From Helopsaltes ochotensis (lineage: Eukaryota > Chordata > Aves > Passeriformes > Locustellidae): a stretch of 64,000 nt of DNA. The notes beneath the pieces are model-generated. The model saw only the letters and a list, made by a program, of their open reading frames with translations. It did not search any database and was not told the DNA's origin. Made by a program: the position numbers and the translations under genes. Positions 50,785 to 63,939 of this stretch are shown piece by piece. Positions within the stretch are counted from its first letter, which is position 1. Each line of letters begins with the position of its first letter. The DNA lies in NCBI GenBank assembly GCA_013400155.1, contig VXBM01000341.1, positions 458,981-522,980 on the forward strand, written 5' to 3'.

Positions 50785-52886
50785 CCCATTCAGCAGACCT
50801 GAAAATTTGTACTGCTGGCAGTGATTGAAAATCTGAATATTTTCTAGCAATTTGTGCTTATTGAAGCCTCTTCTAATATTGAGAGATTCATAAATGTATC
50901 AAGAGAGGTTCCACTGAATTAAAAATTATTGGAGTTGTAGTTTCAGGGTTTCTGTCTAGAAAAGATCAACTATTGATGTATGCTATTAAATAAAAAAAAA
51001 GGAAATGAAAAAATGAGAATGCCTGAAAAGCTTTCAGAGGGTGAACCAAGACAAAGCAGTGGAAGTTTGAAGGGAAAATCTCATGCAGGGACCAAGGTGA
51101 ATGGAGGGGGTGGCTCATCAGATCCGTGCTCAGGTGCCACAGGAGCAGAGCAGGAGCATCTGGCGTCAAACCTTTGGGGCAGGATGGGAGGAAGAGAGGG
51201 CTCCTTTGTTTCCCAAGGGCAGGATAGGTCTGGATGAGAATTTGACACTGCTCCGATGTTTGTGCTGCTGCAATCTGGAAAGCGTGAATTGACCATAGCT
51301 CTGCCCCTGTGACTCAACCACAGCACTCCCTTCTGCTTTCTGGGCTGTCTAGCAGGTATAATGAGTCCTTTTGGGATAGTGTTTCTGGCTCTGATGTTTC
51401 CAACACTTCTCCCATCACTCTCTGGAATTCAGAGATTGCTTACATCGAGTCTTGAATTTCTGGGCATTTATTCCTTTAGCAATTGTGGCACATGTAAACT
51501 AAAATACTGCTGCTGATACAAAAACAGCAGAAGTAAAAAACCCAACTTCTTGAGAGGTTTCCCATCTCCTATTTTCTCCAGACTGGAATGAAAAGTTTGT
51601 ATGAGGCAGGTAAATGTCAACAAACTCTGTTTGGGTTGTTTTTGGTGAGACATCCAAATTATCTCTTGCTATTATACAAATAAAGTTTTCAGTGTAGGAG
51701 TATGAGGTTCATTGTGTCAACCACAAAAGAGACAGGATTTATTATTTTCAATAAACTCCAGTAAGAAATGCGATGATCTTTAGCTTTACAAAGTTTAATG
51801 GGGGAAAGGTATCTGCTCCTGTATTTTTTTCAGATTCCACTTCTGTATTTATTTAAATCATGCTTATTACTGCTGAGAATTGAGTTGGCTGGCCACATAG
51901 TCTTTTTTTTTATTGGTTTTGTGGCTGTTACAGAAAGCCTGTGTGTTTATTGCTTGTATTCTGTATTGTATTGTATTCTGCTGTACTCAGGAGCATAAAA
52001 TGCTATTATAGAGAATCCAGTCTCAGGTCAAGCTGGTAGGTACAAGGCTATCTAGCCTGATTTGTTATTTACTTACGAGAGTATCCCTAAGAATGAGTAA
52101 AACTAAGGATTTATGGGTGAAACCCTCAAATTCAGACCTTTGAATTGTTCAGGGATCTTACTCCTCTGCCCTTTTGGTTCTTCTATGAAGGTATGTGCCA
52201 CAAACTGTGGTAGCTCTGCTGAGTCCCCCTTTGTTACCTGCAGGCTTTTTCCTGTTGGTGGTTTAGGGATTTGTGAAGAAGCAAGAGAGGGACAGTCATA
52301 TTCCTAGATAGTCCTTCAATAGCAGAAAGTCCTGGAGGACATGGTTTAGTGCAGGCATTTACACACTGAAAAATGTGTTGGTGTTGGGGGTCTTTGTACA
52401 TGAAATATTATGTGAACCTCATAAATTAGTAAGGAGTAAAGGAATTTTATATTCTGACTTCATGGGAGAAAAAAAAAAGTGGGAAAGTGCATCTATTTGA
52501 TCTACTTGAGCCAATGACCTTGAGTCCAGGGGTTCAACATGATTTCAAGAATCAAGATGTGTTGAATATCTAAAAGCTCCCAGCTCACAGCTGTAGCTGC
52601 TGTGTTAGAGCACAAGATCAGAAAACTGGTTACCATGATGATTCCAGCTGTGAAAAATTGTCTAGCATGGCTTCTTGTTTGTGTCTTGTCATGAATTTTT
52701 GAATCTTGAACCTCTGCAAGAACTGCTCACCAGCTCCAATATTACTTTATCTTGCCAAAACTGGTGTTCCCAGGATACTTCCTTTTTCTTTCTTGATTGT
52801 TAAAATTTTATTTAAAAGAAAAAAGGTGTGAAGGTTACAGGAGAATAGCAATTAGTGAGAAAATATATAGAAAAAATTTTCTCCAG
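50785..52886. other. Unannotated single-copy DNA
   Basis: A short (TGTAT)n-like microsatellite lies at about 51957-51980. No gene or transposon is recognised. Confidence 0.55.
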
Positions 52887-53016
52887 GAGCAGACAAATTT
52901 TCTATGCCAAGGGAGTGAAAGAGGGAGTCATGTTTACAAACTATGCTGCAGTACAAAGCTGGAAGGAATTGTGAGAAGGCAAGAACAAAGTTTGCCAACA
53001 CTTCAGTTCACAGCAG
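52887..53016 (+). other. Candidate 130-nt exon (low confidence)
   Basis: The segment begins after ttttctccag and ends at a good donor, CAG|GTAAGA. It has a normal vertebrate exon length and exactly one open frame (43 codons, phase 0 in, phase 1 out). The acceptor tract is weak and A-rich upstream. A single 43-codon open frame is not statistically unusual, and the peptide is not recognised. Confidence 0.12.
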
Positions 53017-55993
53017 GTAAGAAAGAGTGAGCTGGCCTGGCAAGCAGCTAGAGTGGCTGCATTTGCCATTTGTCAGAAATGAAACTACTTGCAAATAATG
53101 TGATTTTAAACCAAATGATTCTGTTCTGTAGTAGCACTATGGGCTTTAATTTTTAATATTTTCCCCTGGGCTGTCTGTTATCAACAACAACAAACAACAT
53201 CTGTATATCCTTGTTCTCTTTTAAAAGACTGCTGGGATGACTTGACATCAATTTGCTGTGGTAGAAAAGTAGGAGAAATGGATTACTGGTAGTAGATGAC
53301 TGCCTGCCATCTGGAGAGATTTTGTGGCTGATAAAATGTGTGATTTGGGCACAGATGTGTGTTTGATCCCGTTCCAGTGCAATGGCTGTCAGAAAGAGCT
53401 GTGAAGAGACAGCCCTTGGGTCAAGGGAGTACCAACAGCTGTGGAAGGGGCAGCAGGTCCCATTGCCTCACCCTGTGGGCAGAGACTGGGCTTTGGAAAG
53501 GTCTTTGATGTTATTAGACTATACAGTTAGGTCCCCAGAAAGTTGGAATTATTTCCTTCTCCAGAGAACAGTGTAAATCTTTCATCCTTTCCATGGACCT
53601 TGCTCCTCCCAGTGCTGCCCAGAGCTCAGCTCTCAGCAGGGCGTTGTTGCTTCCACAACTCTCCTCAGGTTTTCTCAGAAGAGTCCTTGGCTTCTGAGTT
53701 CTGTCCAGTCTTTTTGGGGAAGTCTCCTGCTTCTCCCTCAGCTCATTTTTCTTACCAGGTACCTCCTTCCTTGAGGATATTGCTGTGTGCCTCGCCAGTA
53801 ACGGAGGGAATGCATCTAATCAGATTTCACTGGAATATGTTAAAGTTTGATAGGTGTTTTCCATTTTCTGAGGCGCTCTCTTCTTGGAGTCCAGGGCTTC
53901 CACCTGGCCAAAGGCTCCTTTTGCTCTCAATATGTAAACCCCATCCTTCTCTAAATTGCAGTTTTGATCCTTGTGTTTATAGAAAGTTAGTGTTGTACTG
54001 CATTTTCTCTATCGTGCCATATCTGCATTCAGCCAACTTGTTCCTACCAGCTGTGTCTGACAAAGCACAGCAAAAGTACCCAGAGCCCTTCTCTCTCATT
54101 TTTGTCTCTGTAAAGATTTTCCTTTAATGTTAATTTGAAGTATCTTATTTCTCTATAGAAGGGGAAAGTTTTCAGCCATCACAAGTGAGACATGGAGCTG
54201 TTTAAAGTGGCTTGGTCAAGAATGGGAGGATTTATAACACTGTCAAGAAGTGTACACGCCTTTGCAAGCCCTCAACAGCCTCTGTTTCAAACCAGAGAAA
54301 TTCAGTGTACACAAATAATACACTAGAGTAAGTTTGTTGACAATTTGCCTGCACACCAGCCTTTACTCTTCTGCACAAAGTGCATTTTGTTTTCAAAATC
54401 TGGATAGGATTGTATTTTAAATCATCTCTCTTAGCTCATGTACATTTTGACTCCTATGAGGCTGCTTATCTGACTAGTGAGTTACTGTTGAATATTCAAC
54501 ACAAAGCCAGTCTAATAAGTCCCACCACTATTGTGAGCCTGACAAGAACAGTGTTATGCAAATATTCTGCTGCTGAAGAAAATATTTCTAACAGATTGAC
54601 TGTAGACAGATGATGCATTCCTTTCAAGTAGCAATGGAAATTTGTTTTCCTTAGTCTGAGGAGAAAGAAAAAACAGTATTAAGGAGCTAAAAGTTAGGCC
54701 CATTTCCTCACTAGCATAGGATGACATTAGTGTTAATGTGCCTTTTACATTCAGCTGCTCTTCATGGGTTTTTGTGGTCCTAAATGTATGTATGTGTGCA
54801 TACACAATCCTTTAGTTTTACTTGGAGAAGGAAAAAGATGTTTCTCTGCTGTGTCAGAGCCAATTTTCTCAACTCTTAATCAAGCTGGAGCTTGTTTTAC
54901 CCTTCCTAGGCATGTGCAGCTTGCTTTTCTTTGGAACTTGGTTTTTCTTGTTCTCCAGAAAGGATTGAGAGAAGAAAAAAATATGACATTTTGAAACCAC
55001 GTCCATTCAAACTTATGAACTCTTCTAACACATTTTTTCAAAGAAATGGCTCACTTGAACAAGGGGTAACTGGGTGTGGTTTGGCTGTAGTGGCTGGATA
55101 AAATTTAATTTCATAACTTTCACGTCCTTTATTTCTTCAAAACTGAGATAAAAATCTTGTTTTCTGTTACTTCTGTGTTTCTATTTTTCACTTACCCTAA
55201 AAGAATGACATGACCACTTGTTTTGTGAGGCATCCACCCTTCCCATAAAACAGTTTGTTGAAGCAGAAATGGATTTGCTTTATGATTAAATACATTTACA
55301 GATTTTCTCTGCTCATTATTTTAATCAAGTCCCTGACACAGAAAACTCAATTTTTGGTTCTGCACTAACGAGAGCTTCTTAGAGCTCAGTGGATTGTATA
55401 GAGAATACTGCATCTCTCTCTAAATGTGATATGCTAATAGAGGCCATGGAATCCTTGAGGAGTGCTAGACACAAAGGTTCATCCAGAGATATTAGTGATT
55501 GTCAACAGAAAAACTCTGCTGTACATTAAAAGAAAATAGCATTATAGAAAATAAGCAAGGTTCAGAGAAAAATCTCCTCAGCCCTCTAGACTCGTCATGT
55601 CATTACTGACTCCTGTCCTTTCTGTAATTTCTGAAATAACCTCTCAGTCAGGTTTTGTTTCAGCCTTCATCCAGGTTTCCTGGCTGTGATATTTATTTCT
55701 GCAGGGGTAATGCTTCATCATTTCAATTTTCCATCAGTGGAGAGCTGTGCCTCCTGGATTCTGTTTCCTAAAAGCTCTGCTTATTCAGCTTTCACAGTAG
55801 GTATGTACAATTATGAGTTCCAGGACAAGATAGATTGGTTTTCAAAAATGTGCTTTTAGGGCTTGAGCAGTGAGAAATCAGAGTTGTTTGGGTTTAGTCT
55901 GTGATTCTGCTACCTGACAGTATGCTTTCCCAGATATTTGATTTAGCTGATTGGCAGAAACCCTTCACCTTCAAGAGGCTTGTGTCATCTTCT
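53017..55993. other. Unannotated DNA with the longest open frame
   Basis: The longest frame in the window, 194 codons at 53543-54127 on the plus strand, starts at TTG rather than ATG, has no recognised domain and is rich in Ser, Leu, Pro and Phe as pyrimidine-rich noncoding DNA tends to be. I regard it as chance. No transposon is recognised. Confidence 0.5.
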
Positions 55994-56052
55994 GAATCAT
56001 AGAACCATCCAGGTTGGCGGAGACCTTTAAGATCACCCAGTCCAGCCATGGA
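55994..56052 (-). mobile_element. Short CR1 3' tail, reverse orientation
   Basis: About 60 bases (gaatcatagaaccatccagg, then ttggcggagacctttaagat, then cacccagtccagccatgg) match the reverse complement of an avian CR1 3' end, which reads aatcatagaat...aggttggaa..gacctttaagatca. The copy is severely 5'-truncated. Confidence 0.8.
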
Positions 56053-58488
56053 CGTAGAATTCTTGTTTAGAAGTTCCTTCTGCAAAAACTTTACATTTAT
56101 CTTTCTTGATCATTCCTGTGTCAGAAACAGAACTAGAAGATTTTTGAGGTTGACTGGTGATGCAGGAAATACTTCAAAAAAGTAGCAGGCAAAGTTTGTT
56201 TCTGGAAATCTGTCTGTCCCCTCCTTGTCTTCTGTGAGAGAGACAAGAATCTCCAGTGTGCCTAGGGCTAAAGTGGTCAGTGGCTAACCATGTGACAGAA
56301 GGCATGAATCTGCGTAGGGTTAAAAGTTTGTGAGGTTTTTTAGTTAATCAAGGTTTTTCACTGATACTTCTCAACAATCTGAGGCAATCTCAGCATTTCC
56401 TGAATATAGGAAGTGGTAAAACCCACCAATAAGAAGTCCAAATCACAAAATTCCAGTATTTTGCACAACTTCCAGAGGTCTCACTGTTTAAGTTCTCTTT
56501 CCTCACCAATTACCCACTGTCCCAAGTGGCTGATGTTAAGAAATGATGTAGGTGAACTCAAGACTGGAGTGCTCATAAAGAAAAGGGTCACTAATCCAGT
56601 CAGTCATGACGTAAATATTTCCCTTGGTGTCAGAAGAAAAGGCTGAGGGGTTATTCGTGCCCTTGGCCACCGTAGGCCATTTCAGTAGGTGTGCCTGGCA
56701 GGTTCCAGACTCCTGCTTTTTCCACCTTATAGAGTGGAAAGGACCAATTATGTTAGGAAGAAAGTGGTGGGAGTGAAACATGTCTCTGGCAGGGAATCCT
56801 ACGGAATTCTGCTGTGGGAATCCTGCAGAAACCTCTCCCTGTGTGTAGCAGAGCCATGGCCCTGGCTCCAGTGCAGAGGGAGGCTGATGGATTCAGAGCT
56901 CTTCCGAGAGCAGCAGAGGTTCTCATGATTGATAGCTGCCTGCCCCATGCACAATTTGTAGTGCCGGTTTTTTCACTCCTGCCGTGTTTTATCTCCTTTT
57001 TCTGGAAGGGAAACAGTTGAGGAGGGGTGGCAAGGTCCATCCGGAGCTCCTGTTTACCCCAGCTGCCATAGAATCAGAGTGGAGGGGGCAGTTGAAAGAG
57101 TCACCTGTAAAAACAGGTACAGAAATTATCTTCCTTTCAGTACATACATTTGCACTTTTAACTGTCTTGTTAAATTATTCCTGTTCTGTGTTTTATTTTC
57201 AATACTTGTATGGTGGATTAATCAGGAATTTTTATCCAGGGTTCAGCTTGCTGCACTTGTTCTCTCACACCACCCTCTAAGATATTTCTAAAGGTGTATT
57301 TATGCCTCCCTCCAGGCTCAAAAAAGCCCCAACAACACAATACAAACACGCAAAGGGAGAATAAGCATAAAGTACATTTTAGCCAGTCAGCGTGACATTT
57401 AGAACCCAAAGCTGGTGAAGAGCAGCAGGACTTGCAACCCACGCAAAAAATACAGAAAAAAAAACTGAGTTGTATTTGCAAAGAAATCTTATTTGTATTG
57501 TTTTGATTTTTTTAATGGTATTTATTTCAAAGTGATTCAGCTTCTGACAGCTAGACCTGGATGACATTTGCCCAAAGAACAATAAATTTGTCACAAATTA
57601 TAAAAGGGGGGAGGGGAACAGGGAAAACAGCACCATAAGAACTAAAAGTACTTGGGAAGCTGACTCATCTTACAAGAACTTAAGATAATATATGATTAAA
57701 TGGTGACGATTCTTTAAATATTTAACCATGTCCTCGCATTTAAAAATTCCTTCTCTTGTTAGTGTTGAGAAGTTTTGCTTTGTGATGTTTTTGAAATTGT
57801 ATTTTGGGGATTGGTTTGAAAATTATATTTTCTTCCACACTATTTTATAAGTGCACCCTCTATGAACAAAAATCTGAAATGAGCAAAATGAGCTGACATA
57901 AAATATTACTTATAACTTTTAGCTATGTCTCTTTATGAAAGAAAAAGCCTATTTGACTTGAACTCATATTGACAATCAGAGAAACTGAAGATTAGGAAAA
58001 TCTCTTTATTTAAACTAAAAAATATCCTCAAAATTTGAATTCTGAACTTCCAAATGTCAGTCAAACATTAGGCCATTTTTCTCTATTATCAACAAAATAT
58101 TGGAAAAAATCATAAAACCTGATATCACTGTGAACCTCACTCTGTTTTACTGTTGTATTTTGCACTTTAAAGGACTATATTGGATAATCTTGGGTTTAGC
58201 TAAAAATTATCTCAAGTTCTTATTTACCTGAAATCCTAGTCCCACTGGGAAAAGGAATTAGTATTAATGAACACACCTCCAGATACTTTTCCTGTCAATG
58301 TCTGCACATCATATAAGTATTTGACACTTGAAGGCTCAGACTGGCACTTGCTGGGACGTTCTAAGAAAATCCCACCTTTAAACCCACTAACACCCTGAAA
58401 ATCTGTCTGGAGGTCTCCTGTGGAATCATGCTGAAAAGTATAACTGCATGAACATTTTGTTTAGATTTAACTTTATTTTGTGTGTCTG
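56053..58488. other. Unannotated single-copy DNA
   Basis: No gene is supported. A moderately GC-richer part lies at about 56770-57090. A G-rich ggggggagggg word occurs near 57605. AT-rich sequence follows to 58.4 kb. Confidence 0.5.
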
Positions 58489-58880
58489 CTTATCTCACTG
58501 AGAGATTTTCTGTGCCATTTGGCTGCACAATGTATACATTCATGAGTATTTCTCCTTCCAAAGCTCAATTTATCCAAACCCTTTAACAGGACTGTCGCTG
58601 GGTTTGCTTCTACATTTTTCCTTTCTTATCTTATTCCAGACTGTGTGGATAAGATGCCTGGTTTTTGTTTATCCGGAATGGAATAATTTTCCTGGGTCAG
58701 ATAAGGAAAGGAAGTCAGCGAAGGAATTGTTTGCAGATACACAAGACTTCAGCATTCAAAACAGGTTATCAGCCTGAGCTGTTCTCAGCTGTTTGGTGTC
58801 CTGCTCAAGGGATGTAAAAGGAGGAGCTGAATCCATGCAGCCTGAACTGTTCCCAGTGTTGTTTCTCACTTGTTTACTAA
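58489..58880. promoter_or_regulatory. Clustered GATA, FOX, ETS and E-box motifs
   Basis: Six GATAA/TTATC sites lie within 281 bp: 58490-58494, 58626-58630, 58648-58652, 58669-58673, 58700-58704 and 58766-58770. Between and beside them are FOX-type TGTTTAT (58666-58672) and TGTTTAC (58871-58877), an ETS-type CCGGAA (58673-58678) overlapping a GATA site, and a CAGCTG E-box (58786-58791). This combination is known from vertebrate blood and endothelial enhancers. Activity and tissue are inference; no promoter or gene is seen nearby. Confidence 0.3.
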
Positions 58881-59647
58881 ACCGTGGTAAAGTTTGAAGG
58901 TGCCAGCAGACAGGAGAGAGCACTTCTCATCAAGTGTCTATTATTTTGTGCTCTCTGCACACCTCTCCTTAATAGACCTCAAGAGCTCTACTGCTGTAGA
59001 ATGACAATCACATCATTATATTGCTAACACCCTTCCTTTACCTGCCAGGAGCTTTTGAGTCTTGCATTGTGAACCCTTGTAATTTTCATGCTTTTCCTCT
59101 AAAGGCCTTCTCATTGAATGCTGTTGGTAGTGTATGGGAGGTTGTCTTCGGCCCTCTTGATTTAAATGTCTGTTTATTTGCATTTGCACAATTCCCACAT
59201 TAGTAAAAAGATTTCTTGGTAGGATGGTATTTCAAGTAGTGAAGTGGGAGCAGATGTCGTGTAAGAAGCTCGCAGGGGATGGCTAATTAAAAGTTAAGAA
59301 ACAATGGTGCAGAGAGACATTGAGGCCAAGAGATTTGTTTGCAACCTGCAGTTGGAGTGGAGGAGAGAAAAACTTGAAAAGATTTTCCTAAAACTCCAAA
59401 ATTGCGCTATTTTGTACAGAAATATTTTAAGAGTAAAAGAAATAATTTTGCATGAGGAATGAGAATGGAGCAGATGCTATGCCAGACTTCAGAGTCATCC
59501 AGTGTGGCTTCCCTTTATGCCCAGGAATCCGGAGAAAATGTGGGAGTCTCTGAAGGAGATCCACAAAACTTGGGGTTTGTTACCTACAAATTAAAGATTT
59601 TCAATTAACCAAACAATGGTGGCTGAAACACTACAAGACTCCATTAA
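58881..59647. other. Unannotated DNA
   Basis: Nothing recognised. Confidence 0.55.
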
Positions 59648-59905
59648 GATCTGAGACTTTGCAGACCATACAAAGACATTCATATCCACTGCAGGCAGGC
59701 AGATTTTGTGGGTTTGTTGATCCTGAGCCAACGGGCTGGCAGAACGACAGGTCTGTATAACAAGGATTCACTGCCAAATAAAAATACCTATGAGGATCCG
59801 GTATCTAAGCTGCTGGATGTATACCATGAAAACAGACTTCAGCCTTATGGATTTCCACTAGATCGCTTTTCTTCCCTGTTGTTTCCAGTGGTGAATGTCA
59901 GCTGA
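59648..59905 (+). other. Open frame of 85 codons, protein-like ending
   Basis: The frame runs from just after a TAA at 59645 to TGA at 59903-59905. Its second half (from about 59755) encodes a mixed polar and aromatic peptide that looks more protein-like than most frames here. There is no suitable ATG, and the only splice-like word (tgtttccag near 59885) falls inside the frame. I do not recognise the peptide; a fragment of an old retrocopy or chance are both possible. Confidence 0.1.
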
Positions 59906-60467
59906 TAGAAGCAATCTTCTGTTAGTCAGTAAGTGTTGTAAGAGGCTTATTTTTTTTGTTTGCTTGAAGTAGTGTAGTATAGTATACCTTCTTTACTGCG
60001 TAACTCTGTTTTTATATTCTTTGTAGTTGATCAATCCAGAAAAAAAAAAAACAAACCCAAACAATTAAAAGTAACTATATCTGCTGAGAAGAAAAAAATA
60101 GCTAAAATATTTAAGACATCTTATAAATAATCTTGTCTGGAACTCCAGGCATCACTGTAGAAAATTTCAGTAATAATCCGTAAAACTAAGTGCATTAGTT
60201 CCTTGTGTACCAAAGCATATATTAGCACTAGGGAGTAAAAGTGAAGTAAAAAATTTGCACAGCCTCAGGCAAAATCATATTTTTGTGTCTTCTGTGTGCT
60301 CTGATCTGTTAACTTTCTTAAGCACTAAATGTCTTCCTATTGATTTCACTGCACTTTGTGTCAGAGCTTGAAAGTGATTTGAGGTTTTTGAAACTACCAC
60401 AAGGATTTATTTGAGATGTTAAGCAATCAAGTCCATTATTCAGTTTTGACAGTCTCAGTGTCAGTGT
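59906..60467. other. Unannotated DNA
   Basis: A/T-rich with short A runs at about 60041-60052. Nothing recognised. Confidence 0.6.
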
Positions 60468-60483
60468 CCCCCCCCCCACCCCC
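60468..60483 (+). repeat. Poly-C run interrupted by one A
   Basis: Ten C bases, one A, then five C bases. On the minus strand this is a long poly-G tract, potentially able to form a G-rich secondary structure and prone to sequencing error. Confidence 0.9.
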
Positions 60484-61363
60484 AAATGCCTTCCTGTCAT
60501 TTCTTTCTTTTCTATTCATTAATCTTCTGTCATTTGGTGCTTGATGTGTGTGATTGAATATACTTGCTGTTCTATAGGGTGTCTTGGAGGTAAGGCTGAA
60601 TATATAAGAGATTGGTTCATCTTTCCCTTTTGGAACACAGCAGAGCAGTGACAAAACTCCACTGTTGGATTTGATCAAGGCAGTGTCCATGTCCTGGAGA
60701 GCTGGTCCACACAGTATGGAGTCTGGAGATATTTCCTGCTCTTTCAGCTGGACTGCAATCATGAAAACAGGGGTGTCTCCACTGGTACTGTTAAACGCTG
60801 AATGCAGCCTCTGATTTCTGATCGGGGTCTGAGCAGTGTAAACTTTGGTACAATTTTCTGTCTCTTGATGCTGGTGTTGAGTAAGTTCAAGCACAAGGCA
60901 AAGCAAGACTTAAGTCAAAATTAAGCTGTTTTGATGGTACTGTAAGAACTTGACACCTGCAGTTGAGGAAGCTTTGCTCAGCAGAAAATGGGAAAAGCTG
61001 TCCTGAAAACTTGTTTTATTTTCCCCCTCTGATATGACTCTCTAGTCATTGCCTAAAGAGTCATTCTAATAGTTTGTTTCAAAACTCAAGATCCATGTCT
61101 CCTGTCACTGGGAGTTCAAGTGCTGGAGGGGATGCAGTATTGAGATTTTCAGGATGACAAGTTGCTGATGGAACAGTAGGTCAGGTAACAAGTAGCAAGA
61201 GCAAGTGCTTGAGAGGATGGGAGGTAGATCTATTTGCACATCTCTCCTCTGACAAAAATACTGGTGTGAACTTAGCATCCTCTAAGAGACATCACCTGAA
61301 GTCCCACATCTTGCAAAGAATAAGCTAGCCTCAGGAATTCTACTTAGTGCTGTAAGTTGAACC
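60484..61363. other. Unannotated DNA under a 156-codon minus frame
   Basis: A minus-strand frame of 156 codons (60436-60906) starts at TTG and runs into the poly-G tract, giving a glycine run. No domain is recognised and no splice boundaries support it. No repeat is recognised. Confidence 0.5.
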
Positions 61364-61379
61364 TTTTTTTTTTTTTTTT
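61364..61379 (+). repeat. Poly-T run (T16)
   Basis: A homopolymer of 16 T bases. Read on the minus strand it is an A tail, but no retrocopy body is recognised to its right. Confidence 0.9.
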
Positions 61380-63939
61380 GGATGGAGTTAGATGAGAGAG
61401 CTGTGTGGTTGTTCTTTTGTGCAGCATATTTGTACACAACAGGGCTGCATTTCCTTCTGAACTTTTCTTTCCAATCTTCCTGGCCAGTCTCGCCTCCCCA
61501 CCAATCCACCACACATCCATCTTGGAGGGATATGTAGGTACCTCAGTCAAGCCAGGGAGGTCTTTAGAGACTCGTATTTCTTTGCCAAGCCCAGGGCTCT
61601 CTTTACCCCCTCCAATTGCATTTCCTGGAACACAGTTAGTCCTTTGGGACTTTCTTCAGCTGGCTTTAACATTGCATAACCGGGTTTTGTTGGTTTGATG
61701 GTTTCTTTTTTTTCATATTCCCATATTATAGGGAATAAATAAGAGCAAATAATAAGTTTAGGATAACTTTTAAAAGGCAAATTACAAATATATGGGTGAT
61801 CAAATAAAAGTTAATGCTGTAAAATAATGTACTCTTGTTATTTTGACTAATATTACCATAAGAATTTTAATTATCTGAGTTCCCTCAAGGTTTGTAACAA
61901 GGCTGTAACACCTGTATGTACTCTAAGGTACGTCAAGGAGGACTAGATGCAATTGTTGCTCATATGAATACTACTCTGTCAGTTTGCATTAGGATGGATC
62001 AAACAAGGCAAACCACATTCAGAAGCAGGTGAGGTGTGCCCAGAAATAGAATTATTTCGGCAGTTACACAGTGCTCAGAAAAGTTCTCACTCCACTGAAC
62101 TGTCTTTGGTGCGTTGATCCAGAGGTAAAGTCAACAGAATTTAAGTCAGGATTCCTGTGAAGGAGATCCTTAATGATCTGTTTGTGTCATGGAACTTTCT
62201 GAAAAATGCGGAATCTTCCCCCTTCCATGTGAATCGCTTGTTCTTCCTTCTGATTGGTGGTGCTGAGTGCAGGATTGCTTTGCAATCCTCAGCACAGGGT
62301 GCGGGCACTATCCTATTAAATGGATGACCTTGTGTCATCTGCTGCTTCTCAGGTATTCAACAAGTGTTTTCTAAAAGATAGCCCCTGGAGTTCTTGAAAT
62401 TCAGTAGTGGTATCAAATAATTAACTGAAGGTCAGAGCCAGTCCCTGCTGCATCTAATTTGTAAGCAACTCCTGAGGAGAAGCTGCATGTGGTGTACATT
62501 CTAATGAAGATCTCCATTTCAGACCATATTAGAAGAGTCCTTGGGGATAATAGTGGCAGAAGTTCAGATGTTTAGTAAACTGTAAATACAGACTTCACTT
62601 CGGGCAAGTGCTTCTGGCAGAGTGCTTAATGTAAAGTTTATAATCACTGAAGACTGCAGTCAGATATAAACACGTGTCATGTTCCATTCAGATTCGAAGC
62701 TGCAAGCTCAAACATGTGCTTTGCTGCTTCAGGATGTGGCTGTCTGCAGAAAATCTCTTTACAAAGAGCAAGAAAGTATGTTCCAGTTCAGGAGAAATGG
62801 TAGGGTCCCTCCTTAGATGGAAATCTTGTGCTGGACCCAAAATAAGCCATGTTTGCAGTGAACAGTTATGCTCAGCTTCTAACTAAAATTCCAGAAAAAT
62901 AAGATTTAAATAAATAAATTCAGATTACCATGTTGCCAAGCTGAAGAAAACAAAAAATGAGGAATTTATAGTTAATATAGGAATGTTAGCCCCTTTGAGA
63001 TCTCTTATAAGTTAGCATGATTCCAACGTAGCTTTTTCAGATATAAATTTTTGGTTTTGTCTCCTTGTATATACAACCAGGTGTCTTAAAATGCCCCGTG
63101 GGAAGCAAAATTTAGAAGCAAATATAACCAAGGACTTTGTACTCTGTAGTTTCAAGAAAAGTTAGATTACATGACTTTCATAAGACTCAACCTTTAGATT
63201 TATCATGATCTATTTCTTTAGATTTTTTTTAAAATTAAAAATACTTATTTATGGCATGCTAATAAAGCCTATTTGAGCTGTCTGAACAGTCTGCAAGTTG
63301 TATAACAGGTCACTTAACAATGAATTTTTTTCAAGATTTGAATTAGGCAAAAACTAATTAATCTGACTTATTATTTAGTTGAAAAGTCTCCAGCAATCCA
63401 AAACAAAATTTCCATTGGCAAAATGCCACATTTTCTTTGACCAGAAGGTGGATTCTTTTGTTCACACATAGGAAGACTTTGGTGAGGAAAAACAATTCGG
63501 CCTTCCTTTCTCTTGTTCTGGGCATTACTGAATGATTTTGATATGTTATTTATCTCCAAAAAGTTTTTGCTGGACTCATCATTATACATCTCTATATGAT
63601 GGTATCTTTCTAGGCAAACAAATATTTTCCACAATTTTTCAGTATTCTAATGCGTATTTAACAAAACACTGATCAATAAGTTATTGGAAAAATAGATTTT
63701 AGATAATATCTTAGTGATTTCCCATCCCTAATTCTCTTCATTTAAGAGCCCACTGATTCCACACAGGAACTAAATCTTATATTTTTCTGAAAAGGTACAT
63801 GAAGATTATGAAAAAAGATACCCTTGAAAGCTGGGATTTTAGTTTAGTTTAATTTTGGACTATTCATCTGTAAAAAAATCCAGCAGTAGACGAGGAGTGT
63901 TTTTTCACTGTCTGTTCCAGCTTTGTGATCCTCACTTAC
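61380..63939. other. Unannotated AT-rich DNA
   Basis: No gene or transposable element is recognised. It becomes very AT-rich from about 62880 to 63880. Confidence 0.55.

Noticed and set aside
53543..54127. Longest open frame, 194 codons on the plus strand
   Set aside because: It starts at TTG, has no recognised domain, and its Ser/Leu/Pro/Phe-rich composition follows from pyrimidine-rich DNA. With 64 kb and six frames, one frame of this size is only mildly unusual.
57060..57090. Short catagaatca word resembling a CR1 tail
   Set aside because: Only about ten bases match and the flanks do not continue the CR1 consensus.
60436..60906. 156-codon minus-strand frame
   Set aside because: TTG start, no recognised domain, a glycine run produced by the poly-G tract, and no supporting splice sites.
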